A stretch of DNA of 64,000 nucleotides, from contig NZ_CP015401.2 in NCBI RefSeq assembly GCF_001688725.2, positions 558,001-622,000 on the forward strand, read 5' to 3'. The notes under the pieces are model-generated. The model saw nothing but the letters and a program-made list of their open reading frames with translations, had not been told where the DNA came from and did not search any database. Source of the stretch: Bacteroides caecimuris. Lineage in GTDB: Bacteria; Bacteroidota; Bacteroidia; Bacteroidales; Bacteroidaceae. Position numbers and translations under genes: made by a program. Positions 35,532-42,995 of the stretch are shown piece by piece; within the stretch, counting starts at the first letter, position 1, and each line of letters begins with the position of its first letter.

Positions 35532-37535
35532 TTAGGGATTCTTCTTTTTCTTCAGTGCCTCTGCAATTCTCCATTGTAACGCAGCTTCCACTTCTTTTCC
35601 GGCTTTTAACAGAGCATCTCCAAAAAGTTCATGCGCGCCGGCATGCTCCGGTTTCAGGCTTGTCGCTTTATCCAGGTCGGCGATGGCGCCTTCTGTATTT
35701 TCTGTTTTTAGTCGGAGTTTCCCCCGGTTGTAGACAGCTTTGAAGTTTGCCGGATGAAGATTTACAGCCGTATTGAAGCAGTTCTCCGCGTCAAAGTACT
35801 CTTTGCTGTTGAAGAGCGTGATACCTTTTCGTATCCAGGCATCTATGTAGTTCGGGTCGAGGCTGAGTGCCTTGTCATAGTTGGCAAGGGCGGCACGTGC
35901 GTCGTGTGCCTGAGTGATACACTCGTTTCCCATTAACAGATACTCGTGTGCGTATTGGCGCAGACGTTCCTGCTGTTCTTTCATCTGTTCCTTGAGTTTT
36001 TTGTTCTGTTCTTTCAGTGTATTGATAATGCCGAGTTTACGGCGGATCAAACGACGGGGAACAGGTTTCTCAATATCGTAGCGGGAATGGATGGCACGGA
36101 AAAACTGTTCCAGACACTCTTCCATATCCCCTTTGTCGAAGGCACGTGCGGCTGCGGCATATTGCACATCGGCTTGTGCCTGTTTCAGTGCCTTGTCGAT
36201 GGCTTGGCGGTTGTTGAAGCGTCCGGCAAAGTTTACAATCTCTGGACGGATGAAAACATCTGCCCTGTTAATCGGTTTCTTGAGCTGGATGCCGTCCAGT
36301 GAGGTACAACGGCTAAGTGCTACGTATGCTTGTCCTCCGGCAAATACACCGCCGGTGAAGTCGATGACTACCCGGCTGAAAGTCAGTCCCTGACTTTTAT
36401 GAACAGTGATGGCCCATGCTAACCGGATGGGGTATTGAGTGAAGCTGCCTAATACTTCTTCTTCTATTTCTTTTGTTTTTTCGTTATAGTGGTAGCGGAT
36501 ATTTCGCCATGATTCCAGTTTTACGTCACATTCTTTTCCATCGTCGGTGATGACGTAGATGGTTTCTTCTTCCTCGTCAATTCCGGCAATGACACCAATC
36601 GTACCATTTACCCAACGACGGTCGAAATCATTCTTGATAAAGATAATCTGTGCACCGGGCTTTAGTACAAGCTCTTGTGAAGTAGGCAGACTACTTTCGG
36701 GAAAGTCTCCTTCGATAACCCCTTCAAAAGTAATCGGTTCTCCCGGAAGTTCGGTCAGTTTCTTTTCATTGATTGAATCTACCGTATCCCTTCGGGTAGC
36801 AAGCGTGATGTACATATCCGCTTCCGATTCTTCAATCAGGCTTCCGTAGCGGGTGTTAAGTAGTTGCAGGTCTGCAGCTCCGACTGTATTGGTGCGGATA
36901 TGGTCAAGGACATTGACGAATACAGGGTCTGTCTGTCGATATACTTTTTGAAGTTCGATAGAGACGAGGTCTATTTGTCCGAACACTCTGGCAGAGAAAA
37001 AGTAGGGAGTGGGATAGAATCGGTTCAATATTTCCCGCTCATCGTTCTTCACGACAGGTTCCAATTGGAAGACATCGCCTACCAATAACAACTGTTTTCC
37101 ACCGAAAGGTTCACGCAAGTTATGGGAATATACGCGCAAAATACGGTCGATGGCATCAATAATATCCGCCCGTACCATAGAGATTTCGTCGATAATGACC
37201 AGTTCTATCTGTTCCAGCAACTTACGATGTGGCTTGGTGTATTTGAAGAACTCATGAATACGGCTACGTTGGAGGCTTAAATTAGGATCATCCGGCAATA
37301 GCGGATAGAAAGGTAGTTTAAAGAAACTGTGCATGGTGCTTCCCCCGGCATTGATGGCGGCAATACCCGTCGGAGCAAGTACGACATGCTTTTTCTTGGT
37401 ATGCTCGCAGACATAACGCAGGAATGTAGATTTTCCCGTACCGGCTTTTCCTGTCAGAAAGACCGACTGGCGGGTATATTGAATCAGATTCAGTGCATCC
37501 TGAAACTCAGCGTTGTTAGTGTCTACGCTCATCAT
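35532..37535 (-). CDS. PIF1-like SF1B helicase with C-terminal TPR domain
   Basis: 667-aa protein. The helicase half starts with Walker A LTGKAGTGKSTFLRY (29-37) and Walker B VIIDEISMVRADIIDAIDRI, and continues to the late motif WAITVHKSQGLTF and AYVALSRCTSLDGI, typical of PIF1/RecD2-like 5'-3' DNA helicases. From about residue 505 a coiled linker rich in Lys/Glu/Gln leads to three TPR units: ALANYDKALSLDPNYIDAWI, AENCFNTAVNLHPANFKAVY and AIADLDKATSLKPEHAGAHE. The TPRs probably recruit a partner. The domain pairing is seen in Bacteroidetes genomes. The start MMSVDTNN has two adjacent ATG codons; the first is reported. Confidence 0.92.
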   Translation of the reverse strand: MMSVDTNNAEFQDALNLIQYTRQSVFLTGKAGTGKSTFLRYVCEHTKKKHVVLAPTGIAAINAGGSTMHSFFKLPFYPLLPDDPNLSLQRSRIHEFFKYTKPHRKLLEQIELVIIDEISMVRADIIDAIDRILRVYSHNLREPFGGKQLLLVGDVFQLEPVVKNDEREILNRFYPTPYFFSARVFGQIDLVSIELQKVYRQTDPVFVNVLDHIRTNTVGAADLQLLNTRYGSLIEESEADMYITLATRRDTVDSINEKKLTELPGEPITFEGVIEGDFPESSLPTSQELVLKPGAQIIFIKNDFDRRWVNGTIGVIAGIDEEEETIYVITDDGKECDVKLESWRNIRYHYNEKTKEIEEEVLGSFTQYPIRLAWAITVHKSQGLTFSRVVIDFTGGVFAGGQAYVALSRCTSLDGIQLKKPINRADVFIRPEIVNFAGRFNNRQAIDKALKQAQADVQYAAAARAFDKGDMEECLEQFFRAIHSRYDIEKPVPRRLIRRKLGIINTLKEQNKKLKEQMKEQQERLRQYAHEYLLMGNECITQAHDARAALANYDKALSLDPNYIDAWIRKGITLFNSKEYFDAENCFNTAVNLHPANFKAVYNRGKLRLKTENTEGAIADLDKATSLKPEHAGAHELFGDALLKAGKEVEAALQWRIAEALKKKKNP

Positions 37536-37635
37536 ATAATAATATGCAAATTTGTTGATGTGCTAATTGCCAATACGTTGTGTCATGAAATCGCGGGATA
37601 ATAGTTTTGGGCGCATTGGTAAATCGGCACATTAA

Positions 37636-38421
37636 TTAAATGATTCCGAAATGTTTCATCGCTTTGCTGATTCCGTCCTCGTCAATGGGAGCCGTAACGT
37701 AATCGGCAGCGGCTTTCACGTCTTCCTTAGCCTGTCCCATAGCAACTCCGATGGCTGCATGGCGAAGCATACTGATGTCGTTTCCACCGTCTCCGAATGA
37801 CATCGTTTCTTCCAGTTTAATATCGAAGTAACGGATGATTTCATCCATCCCTTTCTGCTTGGTGTCTCCTTTGGCCGTAATATCTGCAAAGGCAGGATAC
37901 CAGCGTCCGATTTCGCAGGTAGGGATGGACGGGCAGATTTCTTTTTCTTCTTCCTCCGTGATAAAAGGAGTCATCTGTATAATTTCCTTGCTTGTTGCCT
38001 CTTCAAAAGATATAGTAGGAATGACATCCACATGCAGAAAATCATAGAATATCTTTTTCACCATATCATCAGGTTGGCAGACAGAAATATGATGTTCTTC
38101 TACGAAAATGCAGGGAACACCTTTCTTCTCGCAAAAAGCTGCCATTGCTTTCACTTCTTCCTGTGGTATGGCACTTTTGTAAATCACCTGTTCACCGACA
38201 AAGCAATAGGCTCCGTTCATCGTTATATATCCATCGATAAGATTCCGGTCCTGCAATTCGGAAAGATTGTTGATAATGGTTTTCGGGCGTCCGGTAGCGA
38301 TAAATATCTTCATTCCTTTAGCGTGGGCGGCTTCCAGTGCCTCAATGGTAGAAGTCGGGATGCGGTGAGTTTCAAAACTGACCAGCGTTCCGTCTATATC
38401 AAAAAATAGTGCTTTCGTCAT
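37636..38421 (-). CDS. Cof-type HAD-IIB phosphatase
   Basis: 261-aa hydrolase of the haloacid dehalogenase superfamily, Cof subfamily. Motif I is FFDIDGTLV with nucleophile Asp8 and Asp10; motif II is IFIATGRP; motif III/IV is KGDTKQKGMDE with MSFGDGGNDISMLRHA. The C2B cap lies between residues about 85 and 180. These enzymes dephosphorylate sugar phosphates and nucleotide or cofactor precursors; the substrate is not predictable. The promoter (-7 TACATTTG, complement of 38444-38451) overlaps that of the divergent aminotransferase gene. Confidence 0.94.
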   Translation of the reverse strand: MTKALFFDIDGTLVSFETHRIPTSTIEALEAAHAKGMKIFIATGRPKTIINNLSELQDRNLIDGYITMNGAYCFVGEQVIYKSAIPQEEVKAMAAFCEKKGVPCIFVEEHHISVCQPDDMVKKIFYDFLHVDVIPTISFEEATSKEIIQMTPFITEEEEKEICPSIPTCEIGRWYPAFADITAKGDTKQKGMDEIIRYFDIKLEETMSFGDGGNDISMLRHAAIGVAMGQAKEDVKAAADYVTAPIDEDGISKAMKHFGII

Positions 38422-38430
38422 AAATTCCTT

Positions 38431-38460
38431 TTTGAATTGAGTACAAATGTACTACTTTTG
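38431..38460. promoter_or_regulatory. overlapping divergent promoters
   Basis: Plus strand: TTTG (38431-38434), 18 bp, TACTTTTG (38453-38460) for the aminotransferase. Minus strand: TACATTTG (complement of 38444-38451) for the HAD gene. The two -7 elements are one base pair apart, inside the palindrome GTACAAATGTAC, so the two polymerases should exclude each other. Confidence 0.55.
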
Positions 38461-38489
38461 TCTCACATAACATAAAAACATCATGCAGT

Positions 38490-39662
38490 ATGAACTATAA
38501 TTTTGATGAAATAATAAACCGTAACGGTACAGATTCCGTAAAATGGGACGGAGTGGAAAGCCGTTGGGGACGCAACGACTTGATTCCGATGTGGGTAGCT
38601 GATATGGATTTCCGTACGGCTCCTTTTGTAATAGAAGCTCTGAGGAAACGCCTGGAGCATGAAGTGCTTGGATATACGTTTGCTTGCAAAGAATGGTCGG
38701 AGTCTATTGTCAATTGGGTGAAAGAGCGTCATGGCTGGACGATTCGTGAAGAGATGCTGACATTCACTCCCGGTATTGTCCGCGGATTGGCTTTCGTTAT
38801 TCAATGTTTTACGCAAAAAGGTGATAAAGTAATGGTCATGCCTCCTGTTTATCATCCTTTCTTTTTGGTAACACAGAAGAATGAGCGTGAAGTCGTATTC
38901 AGTTCGTTAGTGCTGAAAGACGGACAATATTATATTAATTTTGACCGTTTCCGCCAAGATATTCAGGGCTGCAAACTGCTTATTTTAAGTAATCCCCATA
39001 ACCCGGGGGGACGCGTATGGACAAAAGAGGAACTTTCTCAAATAGCTGATATCTGTTATGAAAGCGGTACTCTGGTGATCTCGGACGAGATTCATGCCGA
39101 CTTGACCTTACCACCTTATAAACATCCTACTTTTGCTTTAATCTCGGAAAAGGCACGGATGAATTCGCTCGTCTTTATGTCTCCGAGCAAAGCATTCAAT
39201 ATGCCGGGGCTGGCGAGTTCTTATGCAATCATTGAAAATGACGAACTTCGTCACCGTTTCCAGACATATATGGAAGCCAGTGAATTCAATGAAGGGCATC
39301 TGTTTGCGTATCTTAGTGTGGCGGCTGCTTACAGTCATGGTACTGAATGGCTTGAACAAGTACTTGCTTATATCAAGGAAAATGTAGACTTCACCGAAAA
39401 CTATCTGAAAGAGCATATTCCTACTATCAAGATGATTCGTCCGCAAGCTTCCTACCTTATCTTTTTGGATTGCCGTGAATTAGGACTAAATCAGGAAGAA
39501 CTGAACCGCCTTTTCATAGAAGATGCTCATTTGGCATTGAACGATGGAGCAACATTTGGCAAGGAAGGCGAAGGCTTCATGCGGTTGAATATTGCTTGTC
39601 CGCGTGCTACGTTGGAATGTGCGTTGAAGCAGTTGGAGCAGGCAGTAATAAGTTTAGAGTAA
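38490..39662 (+). CDS. PatB/MalY-family PLP aminotransferase (cystathionine beta-lyase)
   Basis: 390-aa fold-type I pyridoxal-phosphate enzyme of the MalY/PatB group, which cleaves cystathionine and related C-S bonds. Conserved stretches are DLIPMWVADMDFRTAPFV, GYTF, LILSNPHNPGGRVW, VISDEIHADL and SPSKAFNMPGL with the PLP lysine Lys234; the end block is GEGFMRLNIACPRATLE. It is cytosolic and probably acts in sulfur amino-acid metabolism. It is transcribed from its own promoter opposite the HAD gene. Confidence 0.93.
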   Translation: MNYNFDEIINRNGTDSVKWDGVESRWGRNDLIPMWVADMDFRTAPFVIEALRKRLEHEVLGYTFACKEWSESIVNWVKERHGWTIREEMLTFTPGIVRGLAFVIQCFTQKGDKVMVMPPVYHPFFLVTQKNEREVVFSSLVLKDGQYYINFDRFRQDIQGCKLLILSNPHNPGGRVWTKEELSQIADICYESGTLVISDEIHADLTLPPYKHPTFALISEKARMNSLVFMSPSKAFNMPGLASSYAIIENDELRHRFQTYMEASEFNEGHLFAYLSVAAAYSHGTEWLEQVLAYIKENVDFTENYLKEHIPTIKMIRPQASYLIFLDCRELGLNQEELNRLFIEDAHLALNDGATFGKEGEGFMRLNIACPRATLECALKQLEQAVISLE

Positions 39663-39809
39663 CCCTTTGGAATGGGATTATTACATTGGAATGATTCTCA
39701 TTGAAATGAGTAATGATTTTCAATGAGGGTGTCTGGTGAATAAAAACAAATCATGTGAGGAATAATCCTTCCCTTTGTGAAAGAGTATCCCAAAAAGGAA
39801 GTGCTTTTG

Positions 39810-39841
39810 TTTGTGAGAATGGCAGAAAGAGATTATCTTTG
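39810..39841 (+). promoter_or_regulatory. consensus promoter of the AAA/PD-(D/E)XK gene
   Basis: TTTG (39810-39813), 20 bp, TATCTTTG (39834-39841): a perfect Bacteroides primary-sigma promoter, 44 bp before the start codon. Confidence 0.75.
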
Positions 39842-39885
39842 TTTCTGTCATTTACAGAGTACTCATTTCTTTAAAGCATAAAGTA

Positions 39886-41637
39886 ATGGAAAAATATTTA
39901 TTTCCGGATAGAAAGCGCATTCCCTATGGTATGATGAACTTCGCATTAATTCGTCGTGAAGACTATTATTATGTCGACAAAACCCATTTCATACCTCTGA
40001 TAGAACAGGCAGACCGTTTCTTTTTCTTCATCCGCCCCCGACGTTTCGGCAAAAGCCTGACGCTGAATGTGCTACAACATTATTATGATGTGCGTACTAA
40101 AGACAAATTCGATGAACTCTTCGGAGACTTATATATAGGTAAGTATCCCACGCGTGACCGTAATAGTTATCTGGTGCTTTATCTCAATTTCTCCGGAATT
40201 GTCGGTGAACTGAGTAACTACCGTGAAGGACTGGATGCACATTGCCAAATCTGTTTTGATTATTTCTGCGAAGTCTATGCCGACCTTCTGCCGCAAGGTA
40301 TCAAAGAAAGGCTGGATGAAAAGGATGGGGCAGTCAATCAGCTCGACTTTCTTTATCATGAGTGTGAGCGTGCCGGTCGAGATATTTATCTGTTTATTGA
40401 TGAGTACGACCATTTCACCAACGCCATACTTGCCGACCCCGAAAGCTTGCACCGCTATACCAATGAAACACATGGCGAAGGTTATCTCCGCGCTTTCTTC
40501 AACAAGATAAAAGCAGGTACTTATTCCAGTATCAAGCGTTGTTTCATAACGGGCGTCAGCCCTGTAACAATGGATGATTTGACTAGTGGGTTCAATATCG
40601 GTACTAATTATTCGCTTACATCCGAATTTAACGAAATGATGGGGTTCACTGAAGAGGAAGTGCGCGAAATGCTGACTTACTATTCAACAAACAGTCCTTT
40701 CAAGCATACTGTAGATGAACTGATAGGAATAATGAAACCGTGGTATGACAACTATTGTTTTGCGCAGGAATGTTACGGTGATACCACGATGTATAACTCT
40801 AATATGGTACTCTATTTTGTTAAGAACTATATTATGAGTGGTAGGGCGCCACGGGATATGGTAGAAGATAATATCCGTATCGATTATGAAAAATTGCGTA
40901 TGCTTATCCGTAAGGACAAGGAGTTTGCACATGATGCTTCTGTCGTCCAGACTTTAGTAAGTCAAGGCTATATCACAGGAGAATTGAAGAAAGGTTTCCC
41001 TGCTGTCAGCATCACCAATCCGGACAACTTTGTGAGTTTGCTCTATTATTTCGGTATGCTCACTATCAGCGGAATACATAAAGGAAAGACCAAGCTGACC
41101 ATCCCTAACCAAGTGGTTCAGGAACAACTCTATACCTATCTGCTGAATACATACAATGACGCAGATCTAAGTTTCAGCAGTTATGAGAAGAACGAACTTG
41201 CCAGTCGACTTGCTTACGATGGCGAATGGAAAGCCTATTTCGGCTACATTGCCGACTGCCTGAAACGTTACGCTTCCCAACGTGACAAACAGAAAGGTGA
41301 ATTTTTCGTCCATGGCTTCACCCTTGCCATGACAGCGCAGAACCGCTTTTACCGTCCTATCTCCGAGCAAGATACGCAAGCAGGCTATGTTGATATATTC
41401 CTATGTCCCTTGTTGGATATCTATTCCGACATGACGCATAGTTATATTATAGAATTGAAGTATGCAAAATACAAGGACTCTGAAAGCCGTGTGGATGAAT
41501 TGCGGCAGGAAGCTATCGAACAAGCTAACCGCTATGCAGAAACGGAGACTGTGAAACGAGCTGTTGGCACTACGAAATTGCACAAGATTGTGGTAGTGTA
41601 TAAAGGGATGGATATGCCGGTATGTGAAGAAGTGTAA
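39886..41637 (+). CDS. AAA-ATPase-like / PD-(D/E)XK nuclease-like protein (DUF1703 type)
   Basis: 583-aa member of a family common in Bacteroides, often in many copies. The N-terminal AAA-ATPase-like domain has YYVDKTHFIPLIE and the P-loop IRPRRFGKSLTL (Gly55, Lys56), with YLFIDEYDHF as Walker B. The C-terminal domain (about 470-575) has the PD-(D/E)XK-like pattern GYVDIFLCPLLD and YIIELKYAK. The biological role is unknown; defence or DNA processing has been suggested for relatives but nothing here shows it. It is preceded by a perfect promoter and followed by a 22-bp repeat array and a mobile-element remnant. Confidence 0.88.
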   Translation: MEKYLFPDRKRIPYGMMNFALIRREDYYYVDKTHFIPLIEQADRFFFFIRPRRFGKSLTLNVLQHYYDVRTKDKFDELFGDLYIGKYPTRDRNSYLVLYLNFSGIVGELSNYREGLDAHCQICFDYFCEVYADLLPQGIKERLDEKDGAVNQLDFLYHECERAGRDIYLFIDEYDHFTNAILADPESLHRYTNETHGEGYLRAFFNKIKAGTYSSIKRCFITGVSPVTMDDLTSGFNIGTNYSLTSEFNEMMGFTEEEVREMLTYYSTNSPFKHTVDELIGIMKPWYDNYCFAQECYGDTTMYNSNMVLYFVKNYIMSGRAPRDMVEDNIRIDYEKLRMLIRKDKEFAHDASVVQTLVSQGYITGELKKGFPAVSITNPDNFVSLLYYFGMLTISGIHKGKTKLTIPNQVVQEQLYTYLLNTYNDADLSFSSYEKNELASRLAYDGEWKAYFGYIADCLKRYASQRDKQKGEFFVHGFTLAMTAQNRFYRPISEQDTQAGYVDIFLCPLLDIYSDMTHSYIIELKYAKYKDSESRVDELRQEAIEQANRYAETETVKRAVGTTKLHKIVVVYKGMDMPVCEEV

Positions 41638-42341
41638 GGCAATACTAGAAACGATTTCGCAAAATCATTTCTCATATTCTCATAAAGAATCGCATTTGGC
41701 TGATAATTAGATGTATAGACTATGAGAATTAAAATGTTTACATACATTTCTCATAGTTTATAGCTATAAAATGCCTTTAAAGAAGGTATTTCTCATACTC
41801 TATTTCGTATTTCTCATGCTGCATATTATGCTTGTCTTTGTTTCAAGAAACTAATATGTAGAAGGCAATATAACCGTAGTTTGTATGTTAAGTCGGTAGA
41901 TAACATATCTTTCGCAACTGGTATTATTGTTTTTTCCTGCCTTTATCGGTATTATTCCACTCTAGTGAACAGACCGTTGCACTTGAGTGAATAGACTTGT
42001 GCACTAGAGTGCATAAGCCTGTTTACTAGAGTGAAACGATAGAGATGTCTTATTGAAAATCTATTGATTATAGTAGTATAATCTTTGATTGCCAGCTAGT
42101 TATAATGAAAATGAACGGTGGCTTTATTACAGTTCATTAAGCGTTAATGATTAGACTATGATGACATGTGATAATAAAGCCAAATGGACAGAACCAATCT
42201 TTCCTACTTCTTGTTTCTTATTTGCGGCAAGGGTAGTTATTATTATATATTATATAGGTATGTAAATATCTGAAATATTTTTCAGTTTCAACATAAAACA
42301 GACTGTCGTCACTTTTAATATTATTTTTGCCGCTCAAATTT
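41638..42341. other. intergenic region with repeats, no gene
   Basis: A small imperfect hairpin follows the stop codon (41648-41671). The word ATTTCTCAT recurs at 41667, 41745, 41788 and 41809 in AT-rich sequence. The 22-bp array lies at 41959-42036. The rest (42040-42341) shows nothing I can name. Confidence 0.6.
41959..42036. repeat. 22-bp-phased array of CACT-NN-AGTG palindromes
   Basis: Four units start at exactly 22-bp steps: 41959 (ACTCTAGTGAAC), 41981 (ACTTGAGTGAAT), 42003 (ACTAGAGTGCAT) and 42025 (ACTAGAGTGAAA). With the preceding base the cores read CACT-2-AGTG, or ACT-2-AGT in the last. The linkers share AGAC(C/T)..TG. The layout equals that of the array at 7810-7955 although the sequence is different. 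Confidence 0.8.
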
Positions 42342-42344
42342 TAA

Positions 42345-42860
42345 AAAGCTGTACGCAGTAAAAGAGAAGTCGGTAAGTTAAACCGGGAGCTCAGACAGAT
42401 ACAGGGTGATTTGGACAACTATATCGCAACACTGGAAGCGCGCCGGAAGCCTTACACCGTTTCGGACATCGTTATGAGGTCACACCTGCGCACATGGCAC
42501 AGAGAGCTGATCTTGGAAAGGCGCGGCTGCACGCAGATGGGACAGGTGTGGGACATCCCCTTGTCCGCTACGAAACGCTACCTCAGGTTCACGGCCCAAA
42601 AGTACGCCCCCGCCATCAAGAGGCTGAAAGAGGGCGGACTCTCTACGGCAGCGGTTGCCGCCGAATTCGGGCTGAACCCGGAAACTTTCCGCAAGTACCT
42701 GCACGAGCACGAGCCGGAACTGTCCGCCACGCTCGGTATGACCAGGCTGGAGAATGGGAGGACAGCGCTGCGCCGCAGCACGGAGAAATATGCCGAGGCT
42801 GTGCGGCTGAGGAAGACGCACACAGCTATGGGTGGAGATACAACAACCCGGACAGACTAA
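42345..42860 (+). pseudogene. truncated, GC-rich mobile-element remnant (HTH-like)
   Basis: An open frame from 42345, just after a stop codon, reads to 42860 with no ATG near its beginning. The first part (KLNRELRQIQGDLDNYIATLEARR, then KPYTVSDIV) resembles the linker after the arm-binding domain of Bacteroides tyrosine integrases. The second part (AVAAEFGLNPETFRKYLHEHEPEL) has a helix-turn-helix look. Base composition is clearly richer in G and C than its neighbours. It is followed by a perfect 13-bp inverted repeat. I read it as a mosaic leftover of a conjugative element, not a working gene. A short functional protein starting at TTG 42411 cannot be excluded. Confidence 0.5.
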
Positions 42861-42907
42861 AAAGTATACAGAAGATTGCACTACATACCGTAATGTACTA
42901 AATAAGG

Positions 42908-42947
42908 CATGAGGCTGTCTGAAAAGTCGGTTTTAGACAGCCTCATG
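42908..42947. terminator. perfect 13-bp inverted repeat, terminator of the RG operon
   Basis: CATGAGGCTGTCT / AGACAGCCTCATG around a 14-base loop. It lies 49 bp after the last stop codon of the minus-strand operon, with no strong U-run on that strand. It may instead be tied to the mobile remnant next to it. Confidence 0.6.
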
Positions 42948-42995
42948 AAACTTTACTTTCTATGTGTAGCAGAAATCAAATAAGGGGATAGATAC

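Noticed and set aside
42494..42901. Plus-strand 135-codon frame overlapping the mobile remnant
   Set aside because: It is an alternative frame of the same GC-rich sequence; the frame of 42345-42860 gives the meaningful HTH and integrase-linker-like words.
42908..42947. Terminal inverted repeat of a complete insertion sequence
   Set aside because: The inverted repeat is a hairpin with a 14-base loop; no transposase gene or second distant copy is present in the window.
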